Part shown: piece after piece, positions 16,285-25,417 of the stretch
Layout: the number at the start of each line of letters is the position of its first letter
How positions within the stretch are numbered: the stretch's first letter is position 1
Origin: Microbacterium excoecariae
GTDB lineage: Bacteria > Actinomycetota > Actinomycetes > Actinomycetales > Microbacteriaceae
Length of the DNA: 64,000 nucleotides
Reading direction: 5' to 3'
NCBI RefSeq assembly: GCF_011326725.1
Contig: NZ_JAANCO010000001.1
Location: forward strand, 1,178,001 to 1,242,000
Notes under the pieces: model-generated
Databases searched by the model: none
What the model saw: the letters and a program-made list of their open reading frames with translations, nothing else
Told to the model about the DNA's origin: nothing
Translations under genes and position numbers: made by a program

Positions 16285-16328
16285 GTGAGGGGGGTAGATC
16301 CGCACGTTCCGGCCGGGGCGGGGTTTCC

Positions 16329-16334
16329 TACGAT
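16329..16334 (+). promoter_or_regulatory. -10 hexamer TACGAT, leaderless start (pepN)
   Basis: TACGAT is followed by GGGGGG and then the ATG of pepN. The G-run could also be read as a Shine-Dalgarno, but it touches the ATG and so cannot serve as one. Confidence 0.55.
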
Positions 16335-16340
16335 GGGGGG

Positions 16341-18833
16341 ATGAGTACGCACACCTCCGCCAATCTCACCCGCGAGGAGACGGCCGCGCGCTCGGCCGCG
16401 ATCCGCCTGCGCGCCGTTCGCGTCGAGCTCGACCTGTCGAACGCGCCGGACGCCGACGCAAGCGGTTTCGCCACGACGACGACCCTGCGATTCGACGCGA
16501 GCGAGGAGTCGACGTGGGTGGACTTCCTCGGCGACAGCGTCGATCGCGTGGTGGTCAACGGCGCCGACCACCCCGTCCTCTGGGACGGCGCGCGCGTACG
16601 CCTGACCGGGCTCGGCCCCGACAACGAGGTGCGCATCGAGGCGGTGGGTCGATACAGCCGCTCCGGCGAGGGGCTGCACCGCTTTGTGGATCCGGCCGAC
16701 GGTCAGACCTACCTGTACACGCAGTATGAGCCCGCCGACGCGCGGCGGGTGATGGCGGCCTTCGAACAGCCCGACATGAAGGCGCCGTACACGTTCGTCG
16801 TGACGGCCCCGTCGGGCTGGCACGTGCTGTCGAATGGCCGGCCGGTCGTGACGTCGGGAGGCGGGAGCACGCAGACGGTCGAGTTCTCCGAGACCCGCCC
16901 GATCTCGTCCTACATCACGGCGGTCGCGGCGGGGCCGTACCACCGGGTGACGGGCGAGTGGACCGGATCCGCGGGGCGGGTCCCGCTCGGCGCGTACTGC
17001 CGCGCGTCCCTCGCGGGGGACTTCGACGCCGACGAGATCCTGGAGATCACCCGCCAGGGCCTGGACTTCTTCACCGCCGCGTTCGACATCGACTACCCGT
17101 GGGGCAGCTACGACCAGGTGTTCGTGCCGGAGTACAACCTCGGCGCGATGGAGAACCCGGGCCTCGTGACGTTCACGGAGGCGTATGTGTTCCGCGGCGC
17201 GGCGACCCAGGCGCAGCACGAGGCGCGCGCGAACACGATCCTCCACGAGATGGCGCACATGTGGTTCGGCGACCTCGTGACGATGCGGTGGTGGGACGAC
17301 CTGTGGCTGAAGGAGTCGTTCGCGGATTACATGGGGTCCCACGCCTCGGTCGCCGCGACGCGCTTCACCGAGGCCTGGACGTCGTTCGCGAACCGGCGCA
17401 AGGCCTGGGCCTACGAGGCCGACCAGCTGCCGACGACGCACCCGATCGTCGCCGACATCCCGGACCTCGAGGCCGCCAAGCTGAACTTCGACGGCATCAC
17501 CTACGCCAAGGGCGCCTCCGTCCTCAAGCAGCTTGTTGCGTACGTGGGGGAGGAGGGGTTCTTCGCCGCGGCGCACGCCTACTTCGCCGACCACGCCTAC
17601 GGGAACACGACGCTCGCGGACCTCCTGGCCGCGCTCGAGCGCGCCTCGGGGCGCGACATGGGCGCGTGGGCGGACGCGTGGCTGAAGACGACGGGGGTCT
17701 CCACCATCCGCGTCGAGCGGGAGGGCGAAGACGCCTGGCTCGCGGTGGAGGATCCGCGGCCGCACCGCCTGCGCGTCGGGACCTTCGCGTGGGACGCGGA
17801 CCGGCTGGTCCCCGGAGAGGCGATCGACGTCGACACGGACGCCGCGCGCGCGCCGATCGAGCTGGGGCCCGCCGCCCTCGTGCTTCCGAACGCGGGCGAT
17901 CTCACCTACGCGAAGGTGCGCCTCGACGGGCCCTCGATTCAGGCGGCCGAGCGCGGCCTGTCGACGATCGAGGACTCGCTCGCGCGCGGCCTGGTCTGGT
18001 CGGCGCTGTGGAACGCCACGCGGGATGGCGAGTACGCGGCGGCGGCCTACCTCGACGTCGTCCGCCGGCACGCCCCGCGGGAGGACAACCCGGCCCTGCT
18101 CGCCGGCGCCCTCCAGAACGCGGCCGCCGCGGTCGAGGACTTCGTCGCCGACGACCGCCGTGACGACGCGCGCGGCGCCTGGCTCGAGACGACGTGGGAC
18201 GCGCTCTGGGGCGCGGCGCCCGGAAGCGACGCGCAGCTCGCGTGGGCCCGCGCGTTCGGCCGCGCGGCCGCCTACGACGATGCCCGCGCGTCCGAGGTGC
18301 GGGCGCTGCTGTCCGGCGACACCCCCGCGCCGAGCGATCTCGCGCTCGACGCCGACCTGCGCTGGATCCTCCTCCAGGCCCTCGCGGCGACCGGGCACGC
18401 CGGCGAGGAGGAGATCGCGCGCGAGCTCGAGCGCGACGACACGATGTCGGGGCACACGGCGGCGCGCCGGGCGCGCGCCTCGCGACCCGAGGAGCCGGTG
18501 CGCCGCGCCGGCTGGGACGCCGCGTGGGAGGACCAGACCCTGACCAACGACGCCCTTGCCGCGACGATCGCGGGGGTGCGGTCCGGCGGCCGCCGCGACC
18601 TCGTCGCGCACCTCGATGCCGACTACTTCGCGCGGATCCGCCCCGTCTGGGAGTCGCGGTCGATCGAGATTGCCCGGAGGCTCGTGCGCGGGCTGTTCCC
18701 GCACGCGGAGACGCTCGAGGCGGTCGACGGGTGGCTGGAGGACAACGCCGACGCGCCGGGCGCGCTCGTCCGTCTCGTGCGCGAGGAGCGCGACCACCTC
18801 GCGCGCTCGCTGTTCGTGCGCTCGGTGCAGTGA
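16341..18833 (+). CDS. pepN: Aminopeptidase N (M1 family zinc metallopeptidase)
   Basis: Cytoplasmic aminopeptidase removing N-terminal residues from peptides during protein turnover. The exopeptidase motif GAMEN is at residues 268-272. The zinc site is HEMAH at 302-306 with the third ligand Glu325 in LKESFADY. The 830-residue length and the C-terminal helical domain match actinobacterial PepN. No signal peptide. The ATG directly follows a -10 hexamer plus six G residues, so the message should be leaderless. The gene stands alone, divergent from an antiporter and convergent with a TetR regulator. Identification is secure from motifs and length. Confidence 0.95.
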   Translation: MSTHTSANLTREETAARSAAIRLRAVRVELDLSNAPDADASGFATTTTLRFDASEESTWVDFLGDSVDRVVVNGADHPVLWDGARVRLTGLGPDNEVRIEAVGRYSRSGEGLHRFVDPADGQTYLYTQYEPADARRVMAAFEQPDMKAPYTFVVTAPSGWHVLSNGRPVVTSGGGSTQTVEFSETRPISSYITAVAAGPYHRVTGEWTGSAGRVPLGAYCRASLAGDFDADEILEITRQGLDFFTAAFDIDYPWGSYDQVFVPEYNLGAMENPGLVTFTEAYVFRGAATQAQHEARANTILHEMAHMWFGDLVTMRWWDDLWLKESFADYMGSHASVAATRFTEAWTSFANRRKAWAYEADQLPTTHPIVADIPDLEAAKLNFDGITYAKGASVLKQLVAYVGEEGFFAAAHAYFADHAYGNTTLADLLAALERASGRDMGAWADAWLKTTGVSTIRVEREGEDAWLAVEDPRPHRLRVGTFAWDADRLVPGEAIDVDTDAARAPIELGPAALVLPNAGDLTYAKVRLDGPSIQAAERGLSTIEDSLARGLVWSALWNATRDGEYAAAAYLDVVRRHAPREDNPALLAGALQNAAAAVEDFVADDRRDDARGAWLETTWDALWGAAPGSDAQLAWARAFGRAAAYDDARASEVRALLSGDTPAPSDLALDADLRWILLQALAATGHAGEEEIARELERDDTMSGHTAARRARASRPEEPVRRAGWDAAWEDQTLTNDALAATIAGVRSGGRRDLVAHLDADYFARIRPVWESRSIEIARRLVRGLFPHAETLEAVDGWLEDNADAPGALVRLVREERDHLARSLFVRSVQ

Positions 18834-18853
18834 GCGCCGCGGCCCGCCCGGGA

Positions 18854-19450
18854 TCAGCCCGCGGCGGGCCACCACCGCGGCATGTTCGCGACGATCCGAT
18901 CGGCGAAGGCGGCCGCGTGGGCGTCGTCGAGGCTCGCCCAGAGCTCGATCGCGCTGACGACGCCGCCGGCGATCACCGCCGCCTCGACGCGGGTGTCCGC
19001 GGGAAGGTCGATCCCGCCGTGGCGCATATTCTCGATCGCGATTTCCGCGCGCCGCACGAGGTGCTCGCGTAGGCGCTTGCGAAAGCCGAGGGACACGGCG
19101 GAGTCGAGAAGGGCGCGGATCGCGCCGCGCTCGCGGGCGACGGCGGTGAGGATCGCCACGGTGCCGTCCGCGTAGACGCGCGAAAGCTCGGCGAGCGACG
19201 TTCCGGGCGCGACGTCGATGGCGCTCACCTCGTCGAGCATCGAGGCGAACACGGCGGCCGCGAGATCGCCGACGCTCGCGTAGTGGCCGTAGAAGGTGGT
19301 GCGGTGTACCCCCGCCTCGCGGCACAGCTCGGCGACGCCGATGCTCGCGAGATCCTCGCGCGAGAGCAGCCGCACGAGCGCGTCCGCCAGTCGCGCCCGC
19401 GTGCGCACGGCGCGCGGGTCGTCGGATCCCTGGGACGCGGAAATGCTCAT
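18854..19450 (-). CDS. TetR/AcrR family transcriptional regulator
   Basis: Predicted 198-residue repressor. The N-terminal helix-turn-helix spans about residues 14-60: ARLADALVRLL, then IGVAELCREAGVHRTTFYGHY, the classical TetR pattern. The C-terminal helical domain is the ligand-binding and dimer part. It is divergent from the CydDC-like exporter genes with a 99-bp gap and may regulate them. No clear dyad is seen in that gap. The ATG at 19450 is the first start before the HTH; Shine-Dalgarno is poor. Confidence 0.88.
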   Translation of the reverse strand: MSISASQGSDDPRAVRTRARLADALVRLLSREDLASIGVAELCREAGVHRTTFYGHYASVGDLAAAVFASMLDEVSAIDVAPGTSLAELSRVYADGTVAILTAVARERGAIRALLDSAVSLGFRKRLREHLVRRAEIAIENMRHGGIDLPADTRVEAAVIAGGVVSAIELWASLDDAHAAAFADRIVANMPRWWPAAG

Positions 19451-19549
19451 CCTGACAGTGTGCCTCACCGGTGCGCCGCCGCGGATCTGCGCCGCTTCGG
19501 AGCGCGACCTCAGGCGACGTCCCGGCGAGGAGAGGAGAATGGGAGGCCT

Positions 19550-21214
19550 ATGCTTCCGAGGCTTCTCGCCGATGTGCCGCCCTCCGGGTGGGCCATCGTC
19601 GTGTTCGCGGCCGTGCGCGCCGCCGCGCTGTCCGCGTGCGCGCTCGCCGTCGGCGCGGGCGTGGATGCGCTCGCGGCCGGGGCCGACCCGCTCGCGTGGT
19701 GGGTCGCCTCCCTCGGCGCGCTGGTCGTGGCGGCGTGCGCGGCGGCCGCTGAGGCGTTGGTACCGGCGCGCGCCCGCCCCGCGATCGAGGCGGAGTGGCG
19801 CGCAAGGGTTGCGCGACGCGCGCTGGCGGATCCGCTCGACGGCGCAGAACCCGCCGGCGAGCGCGTCGACCGCGCGACCGGGGAGGTCGAGCGATTCGCG
19901 CACTACCGGGCCGACTTCCTCGGACCGCTCGTCGCGGGGGCGGTCGTGCCCGCCGTCGTGCTCACGGTCCTCGGAATCGGCGTCTCGTGGCCGCTCGCGG
20001 GCGGTCTCGCGGTCCTCGTCGCCCTGGCGCCGCTCCTCATCGCGGGCTTTCTCGCGCGGTTCCGGGCCTCGAGCGGTCGGTACCGCCGCGTCGCGGCGGG
20101 GCTGGCGGGCCTCTTCCTCGAGTCGATGCGCGCGCGGCAGACCCTGCGGCTGCTCGACGCCACGGCGGAGCGCCGTGCGGCGCTCGTGCGGCGCTCCGCC
20201 GCCCTGCGCGGCGAGGTCATGGCGCTGCTGCGCCGCAATCAGCTCGTCATCCTCGTGACCGACGCGATCTTCGGCGTGCTTGCGCTGTCCGCCGTCGGAT
20301 GCGCGGGCGCGTGGGGCGTGGGCTCGGGCGCCCTCTCGCTCGGCCAGGCCGCGGCCCTCCTCGTCATCGCGGGCCTGCTGCGCGAACCGGTCGACCGCCT
20401 CGGCCGCTCGTTCTACGTGGGGCTCGCGGGTCGCGCGGCGGGGGAGCGGATCCGCGCTGCCCTCGCGGCATCGCCAGGTTCCGCGGGAGAGCCCGCGCCG
20501 CGGGCGGATGTCGCGCTCCGCGCGGATGCCGGCGCCGTGGACGGCGCGCCCGCGTCGGACGCGCTCCTCACGCTCTCGGGCGCCGTCGTCGAGCGCGAGG
20601 GCGTGCGGGTGATCGACCAGGCGGAGCTCGCGATTCCCGCGCGAGGGCTCACGGCGCTCGTGGGCGAGTCCGGGGCCGGAAAGTCCACGCTGGCGCTGGC
20701 GCTCGCCGGCCTCGTCCCGTCCCGGGGGATCCGGCTCGGCAGCGAGCAGGCGTCCGAGGACGGGCTGCGCGCCTCGGTCGCGTACATTCCCCAGCGCCCG
20801 GTGCTCGTCCTCGGCACCGTGCGCGACAACCTCCTGCTCGCCCAGCCGGGCGCCGGCGACGGGCGGATGCGGGCCGCGCTCGCCGCGGCGGGACTCGCCG
20901 CGAGCGAGCTCCCCGACGGCCTCGGCACGCCCGTCGGAGAGCACGCGCGCGGCGTCTCGGGCGGACAGGCGCAGCGCATCGCGATCGCGCGGGCCGTGCT
21001 GACGGAGCGCCCGGTCCTCATCGCCGACGAGCCGACGGCCCACCTGGATCCGGCGGCCTCGCGCGCCGTCATCGACACGCTCGTCCGCCTCGCCGGCGAC
21101 CGCGCCGTGGTCCTCGTGACGCATCGGCCCGACGAGGCGCAGCGGGCGGATCGCGTCGCACGCGTCGCGGGCGGCCGCATCGCGGCGGTCGCGGGGACCG
21201 AGGAGCGCGCATGA
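19550..21214 (+). CDS. ABC exporter subunit, CydD-like
   Basis: Predicted 554-residue half-transporter with membrane domain (about residues 1-310) and ATPase domain. ATPase motifs: Walker A GESGAGKST near residue 373, signature VSGGQAQRIAIARA, Walker B VLIADEPTAHLD and the switch histidine in VLVTHRPDEA. The overall order and the pairing with a second half-transporter resemble CydDC, which exports glutathione/cysteine and is needed for cytochrome bd assembly. No cydAB is visible here, so the assignment as true CydD is tentative; a generic heterodimeric exporter is possible. The ATG at 19550 has GGGAGG six bases upstream. Its stop overlaps the next start. Confidence 0.8.
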   Translation: MLPRLLADVPPSGWAIVVFAAVRAAALSACALAVGAGVDALAAGADPLAWWVASLGALVVAACAAAAEALVPARARPAIEAEWRARVARRALADPLDGAEPAGERVDRATGEVERFAHYRADFLGPLVAGAVVPAVVLTVLGIGVSWPLAGGLAVLVALAPLLIAGFLARFRASSGRYRRVAAGLAGLFLESMRARQTLRLLDATAERRAALVRRSAALRGEVMALLRRNQLVILVTDAIFGVLALSAVGCAGAWGVGSGALSLGQAAALLVIAGLLREPVDRLGRSFYVGLAGRAAGERIRAALAASPGSAGEPAPRADVALRADAGAVDGAPASDALLTLSGAVVEREGVRVIDQAELAIPARGLTALVGESGAGKSTLALALAGLVPSRGIRLGSEQASEDGLRASVAYIPQRPVLVLGTVRDNLLLAQPGAGDGRMRAALAAAGLAASELPDGLGTPVGEHARGVSGGQAQRIAIARAVLTERPVLIADEPTAHLDPAASRAVIDTLVRLAGDRAVVLVTHRPDEAQRADRVARVAGGRIAAVAGTEERA

Positions 21215-22881
21215 TGCGCCGGCTCCTGCGCCTGGCCGCGCCGGTTTGGCCGCTCTTGGCGGGCTCGTTCCTCGCGCGCGCCGCCTCCCTCCTCGCGGGC
21301 ACGGCGATGCTCGTCGTGCCGGCCGCCGCGATGGTGGCGGCCGCGGGCGCCGGCGGATGGCCCCTCGCCGCGCTCCTCGGGATCCTCGTCGCGATCGCGC
21401 TCGTGCAGGGGGCGACCCGGTATCTGGAGCATTACCTGGGGCACCGCGCGGCGTTCGGGCTCCTTGCCCGGATGCGGGTGGACGTGTTCGACGCCGTCGC
21501 GCCGCTCTCGGCGGACGACGAGGCGGCGTCCGCCGACGTCACGACGGTCGCGACGCGCGATATCGACCGGATCGAGGTGTTCTTCGCGCACACCCTCGTT
21601 CCGGCCGCGACGGCCGTCCTCGTCCCCGCCCTCGTCGTCGCCGGGATCGCCGGGACCGCGGGCGGCCCGGCCGCGGCCGTCGCCGGGGCCGCGTACGCCC
21701 TCGGCGCCCTCGTCGTGCCGTTCCTCGGCGCACGGCGGACGGCCCGCGCGGCGCGGGCCGAGGCGGCCGTGCGCGCGCGGATCGCGGACCACCTCGCGGC
21801 GGATGCCGACGCGGCCGTCGATCTCCGCACGCTGGGGGGCGAGGAGGCGCGCATGGCGCGCCTCGCCGGGCTCGAGGAGGAGCTCGCGCGAGCGGCGCGA
21901 GCATCGGGGCGGGCGAGCGCCCTGCGCGCGGGCCTCGGCCTCGCGTGGCCGTTCGCGGCGGCGATCGGGATCCTCGCCCTCGCGACCCCTCCGACGCTCG
22001 GCCCCCACCTTGTGGCGGCGGTGGCGGTGCTCGGGTCGGCCCCGGCGGCGGGCGCGCTCGCGGGCCTCGCGCGGTCGCTGCCGGCCGCGTTGGCCTCCGC
22101 GCGGCGATACCTCGCGGTGATCGACCGCACCCCCTCGGTAGCCGATCCCGCGCGGGCCGCGGCGATCCCGTCGGGTCCGCTCGGGCTCCGGGTGGAGGGC
22201 GCGAGCGTCGCGCCGCCGGGCGGAACCCGCCTGCTCGAACCCACGGACCTCGACGTCGCGGCCGGCGACGCGGTCGCGATCGTCGGGCCCTCCGGCGCCG
22301 GGAAGTCGACGCTCGTCTCCCTCGTCGTGCGGCGGCGCGATCCCTCCGTCGGGCGCGTGCTCCTCGTGGGAGGCGGACGATCGGTCGACGTGCGCGACGT
22401 GGCGCTGGCCAACCTTCGTGCCGCGGTGACGCTCGTCGAGCAGCGCCCGGTGTTCGTGGCGGGGTCCGTCCTGGACAACCTGCGGCTCGGGAATTCCGCG
22501 CTCACCGAGGCCGAGGCGTGGCGGGCGCTCGAGGACGCCGCGCTCGCGGGGGACATCCGCGCGCACGCCGAGGGCCTCGCCGCGCGCCTCGGGGAGGACG
22601 CCCTGAACCTCTCGGGCGGTCAGCGCCAGCGGCTCGCCATCGCCCGCGCGCTCGCCCGCCGACCGCGAATCCTCGTCCTCGACGAGTCCACGAGTCACCA
22701 GGATTCCGAGACGCAGCGCGCCGTCCAGGAGGGCATCGCGCGCCGAGGCGACACGACGCTCGTCCTCATCGCGCACCGGGCGGAGGCGATCCGGGGCGTC
22801 GCGCACGTCGTCGAGCTCCCCGCCCGCGCGGATCTCACAGGGCACCCGGAGCACGAGGCGCCGTGTCGTTTCCGATCGTGA
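21211..22881 (+). CDS. ABC exporter subunit, CydC-like
   Basis: Predicted 556-residue partner half-transporter. Membrane helices lie in the first ~300 residues. ATPase motifs: Walker A GPSGAGKST near residue 360, signature LSGGQRQRLAIARAL, Walker B ILVLDEST and switch histidine in LVLIAHRAEA. After Walker B the D-loop region reads TSHQDSETQRAV rather than the usual SALD, an unusual variant. The gene starts by ATGA overlap (with a second ATG immediately after). As with its partner, the substrate is unknown. The next gene, ftsE, starts 28 bases downstream with its own -10-like element, so it need not share this transcript. Confidence 0.8.
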   Translation: MMRRLLRLAAPVWPLLAGSFLARAASLLAGTAMLVVPAAAMVAAAGAGGWPLAALLGILVAIALVQGATRYLEHYLGHRAAFGLLARMRVDVFDAVAPLSADDEAASADVTTVATRDIDRIEVFFAHTLVPAATAVLVPALVVAGIAGTAGGPAAAVAGAAYALGALVVPFLGARRTARAARAEAAVRARIADHLAADADAAVDLRTLGGEEARMARLAGLEEELARAARASGRASALRAGLGLAWPFAAAIGILALATPPTLGPHLVAAVAVLGSAPAAGALAGLARSLPAALASARRYLAVIDRTPSVADPARAAAIPSGPLGLRVEGASVAPPGGTRLLEPTDLDVAAGDAVAIVGPSGAGKSTLVSLVVRRRDPSVGRVLLVGGGRSVDVRDVALANLRAAVTLVEQRPVFVAGSVLDNLRLGNSALTEAEAWRALEDAALAGDIRAHAEGLAARLGEDALNLSGGQRQRLAIARALARRPRILVLDESTSHQDSETQRAVQEGIARRGDTTLVLIAHRAEAIRGVAHVVELPARADLTGHPEHEAPCRFRS

Positions 22882-22894
22882 CGCGCGCGCCGCG

Positions 22895-22900
22895 TACTCT
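22895..22900 (+). promoter_or_regulatory. Candidate -10 (TACTCT) for ftsEX
   Basis: TACTCT ends nine bases before the ftsE ATG. It would give a very short leader of one to three bases and lies in the 28-bp gap after the exporter gene. Confidence 0.4.
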
Positions 22901-22909
22901 CGTGGGGTC

Positions 22910-23899
22910 ATGATCCGGTTCGAGAACGTCACCAAGCGATACCGCGGCACCTCCCGTCCGGCGCTGGACAGCGTCGATTTCGAGGTCGAGCGCGGCGAGT
23001 TCGTCTTCCTCGTGGGCGCCTCCGGCTCCGGGAAGTCGTCGTGCCTTCGCCTCATGCTGCGCGAGGGCGTGCCGAGCGCCGGGCGCGTGCTGGTGCTCGG
23101 GCGCGACACCGCCCGCCTGAGCGACCGCCGCACCCCCTACTTCCGGCGCAACATCGGATCCGTGTTCCAGGACTTCCGGCTCCTGCCGTCGAAGACCGTC
23201 GCGCAGAACATCGCGTTCGCGCTCCAGGTCATCGGGCGCTCGCGTAGCTTCGTGCGCAGCGCCGTGCCCGAGGCACTCGAGCGGGTCGGGCTCGCAGGCA
23301 TGGGCGGCCGGATGCCGCACGAGCTCTCGGGCGGAGAACAGCAGCGCGTCGCGATCGCGCGGGCCATCGTGAACCGGCCGCAGATCGTGCTGGCGGACGA
23401 GCCCACCGGAAACCTCGACCCGGCGACGTCCGTGGAGATCATGCGCGTGCTCGAGGCGATCAACGCGGCGGGAACGACGGTCGTCATGGCCACGCACGAG
23501 GCCGTCGTTGTCGACAAGATGCAGCGCCGCGTGATCGAGCTCTCGCAGGGCCAGCTCCGGCGCGACGAGCGCCGCGGCTCCTACGGCGACACGTCCGTCA
23601 TCAGCATGCTGCGCCCCGAGGCCGAGAAGGGCGCATCGGCGCTCGCGGCACTGACCGCCGCGCTCGAACTCCAGCGCGAGGTGTCCGCGACTCCCGCCGC
23701 CTCGGCTGACCCCGGCCCGGAGACGGGCATGGCGGACCCGCCCGAGGCGACCGAGGCGGATCCGGCGCCGCTGGCCGCCGAGGAGCCGCCGCGGACGACA
23801 TCGATTCCGCACGTCGCGGTCGACGTGGACGAGCTCGGGATGGCCGACAAGCTCGGCCTGCGCGACGGCGACGACAACGAAGTGGGGCCGACCTCATGA
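22910..23899 (+). CDS. ftsE: Cell-division ATPase FtsE with long C-terminal extension
   Basis: ATPase of the FtsEX complex, which activates peptidoglycan hydrolases at the septum. Walker A GASGSGKSS is at residues 36-44, signature LSGGEQQRVAIARAI, Walker B IVLADEPTGNLDP and switch His in VVMATHEAVVV. The core FtsE of about 225 residues is followed by about 100 residues rich in Ala, Pro, Glu and Asp, predicted disordered; classical FtsE lacks this. The stop overlaps ftsX by four bases. The gene prfB, commonly found just upstream of ftsE in Actinobacteria, is not here; exporter genes occupy that place. Confidence 0.95.
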   Translation: MIRFENVTKRYRGTSRPALDSVDFEVERGEFVFLVGASGSGKSSCLRLMLREGVPSAGRVLVLGRDTARLSDRRTPYFRRNIGSVFQDFRLLPSKTVAQNIAFALQVIGRSRSFVRSAVPEALERVGLAGMGGRMPHELSGGEQQRVAIARAIVNRPQIVLADEPTGNLDPATSVEIMRVLEAINAAGTTVVMATHEAVVVDKMQRRVIELSQGQLRRDERRGSYGDTSVISMLRPEAEKGASALAALTAALELQREVSATPAASADPGPETGMADPPEATEADPAPLAAEEPPRTTSIPHVAVDVDELGMADKLGLRDGDDNEVGPTS

Positions 23900-24807
23900 A
23901 CCCCTCGCTGATCCTCTCCGAGGCGTTCCAGGGCCTGCGCCGGAACGCGTCGATGGTGGTATCCGTCGTCCTCGTGACCTTCGTCTCGCTCACCTTCGTC
24001 GGCGCGGCCGTGCTCATGCAGGCGCAGATCGCCAAGACGAACGACTACTTCACCGATCGCGCCCAGGTCGACGTCTACATGTGCTCGTCGATCTCGACCG
24101 TCGACACCTGCGTCGACGGCGTCGCGACGGACGAGCAGATCGACGAGGTCCGCGGCCGCCTCGAGGGGTCGACGCTGGCGCCGATGATCGAGAGCGTCGA
24201 GTTCGAGTCGCAGCAGGAGGCACACGACGCGCTCGTCGAGACCTTCGACGAGGACCTCGCGGGCCTCCTGACAGTCGACCAGACGAGCGCCGTCTTCCAC
24301 ATCAACCTCGTCAACCCCGACGAGACCGCCGTCATCCGCGAGTCCTTCGCCGGCGAGCAGGGGGTCGAGGAGGTCGCCGATCAGCTGGAGTACCTGGATC
24401 CGCTGTTCGCCACGCTCACGATCGCGACGTACATCGCGGTCGGCATCGCCGTGCTCATGCTCGTCTCGGCCGTCCTGCTGATCTCGACGACGATCCGGCT
24501 GTCCGCGTTCGCGCGGCGGCGCGAGGTGGGGATCATGCGCCTGGTCGGGGCCTCCAACGGCACCATCCAGACGCCGTTCGTGCTGGAGGGCGTGCTCGCG
24601 GCGTTCCTCGGTGCGGCGCTCGCGAGCGCCACGGTTTTGGTCGCTGTGCGATTCGGGGTGCAGGAGTACCTCGCCCGCGAGGCGGGCGCCATCCCGTGGA
24701 TCGACCTCGCGGACGCGTGGTTCGTCGTCCCGATCGTCGTGGGCCTCGGCGTCGTGCTCGCCGCGCTGTCGGCCGGCGTGGCGATCCGCCGCTGGTTGCG
24801 CGAATAG
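23896..24807 (+). CDS. ftsX: Cell-division membrane protein FtsX
   Basis: Membrane partner of FtsE (303 residues). One hydrophobic segment lies at about 18-40, then a large extracytoplasmic loop of about 125 residues with a Cys pair ([11 protein letters not shown]) and strongly acidic composition, then three C-terminal membrane segments. The motif [25 protein letters not shown] is diagnostic of FtsX. The extracellular loop is the part that recruits hydrolases such as RipC/NlpC-type enzymes. The start overlaps ftsE (ATGA). Confidence 0.95.
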   Translation: MNPSLILSEAFQGLRRNASMVVSVVLVTFVSLTFVGAAVLMQAQIAKTNDYFTDRAQVDVYMCSSISTVDTCVDGVATDEQIDEVRGRLEGSTLAPMIESVEFESQQEAHDALVETFDEDLAGLLTVDQTSAVFHINLVNPDETAVIRESFAGEQGVEEVADQLEYLDPLFATLTIATYIAVGIAVLMLVSAVLLISTTIRLSAFARRREVGIMRLVGASNGTIQTPFVLEGVLAAFLGAALASATVLVAVRFGVQEYLAREAGAIPWIDLADAWFVVPIVVGLGVVLAALSAGVAIRRWLRE

Positions 24808-24828
24808 GCACCCGGCCGCGCCGTGCCA

Positions 24829-24834
24829 TAGGAT
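24829..24834 (+). promoter_or_regulatory. Candidate -10 (TAGGAT) for smpB
   Basis: TAGGAT lies in the 67-bp gap between ftsX and smpB, 40 bases before the smpB ATG; GAGGGGA provides the ribosome site. smpB can thus be transcribed apart from ftsEX. Confidence 0.45.
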
Positions 24835-24874
24835 AGAAGGCTGTTCACAGGCCGCACATCGAGGGGACGAGCGC

Positions 24875-25351
24875 ATGCCACGCGAAAAGGGCGAGAAGGT
24901 CGTCGCGCTGAACCGTCGCGCGCGCCACGAGTACACGATCGAGAAGACCTACGAGGCGGGCATCGTCCTGACCGGCACCGAGGTCAAGTCCCTCCGCGCG
25001 GGGCACGCGAACCTCACGGACGGCTACGCATTCGTCGACAAGGGCGAGGCCTGGCTCGACCAGGTGAACATCCCGCAGTACTCGCAGGGCACGTGGACGA
25101 ACCACGCGGCCAAGCGGCAGCGCAAGCTCCTGCTGCACAAGGACGAGATCACGAAGATCGGCCAGAAGGTCGCCGTGGGCGGCTACACCCTGGTCCCGCT
25201 CAAGCTGTACTTCGTGGACGGCAGGGCCAAGGTCGAGATCGGCGTCGCGAAGGGCAAGACCCAGTTCGACAAGCGCCAGACGCTGCGCGAGCGCCAGGAT
25301 AAGCGCGAGGCCGAACGAGCCATGCGGACCCGCAACCGCCTCGGCGACTAG
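24875..25351 (+). CDS. smpB: SsrA-binding protein SmpB
   Basis: tmRNA-binding protein (158 residues) for rescue of stalled ribosomes. Diagnostic segments: [29 protein letters not shown], the basic [12 protein letters not shown] and the C-terminal [25 protein letters not shown] tail that enters the decoding site, here split for length. GAGGGGACG precedes the ATG. The order ftsE-ftsX-smpB is conserved in Actinobacteria. The tmRNA gene ssrA is not in the 66 bases that follow. Confidence 0.97.
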   Translation: MPREKGEKVVALNRRARHEYTIEKTYEAGIVLTGTEVKSLRAGHANLTDGYAFVDKGEAWLDQVNIPQYSQGTWTNHAAKRQRKLLLHKDEITKIGQKVAVGGYTLVPLKLYFVDGRAKVEIGVAKGKTQFDKRQTLRERQDKREAERAMRTRNRLGD

Positions 25352-25404
25352 GAGCGTTCCGCTCGGCGATCCACAGGCACAAATGCCACCCCGCGCCGCG
25401 TCGC

Positions 25405-25410
25405 TAGCGT
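25405..25410 (+). promoter_or_regulatory. -10 hexamer TAGCGT, leaderless start (prepilin peptidase)
   Basis: TAGCGT, seven bases, then the ATG at 25418. Confidence 0.55.
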
Positions 25411-25417
25411 GGCGCGC

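Noticed and set aside
21211..22881. Degenerate, inactive ATPase in the second exporter subunit
   Set aside because: The Walker A lysine, signature motif, Walker B Glu and switch His are all present; only the D-loop region is unusual, so it is probably active.
25352..25417. ssrA (tmRNA) gene downstream of smpB
   Set aside because: Only 66 bases lie before the next gene; tmRNA needs about 350. No tRNA-like end is seen.
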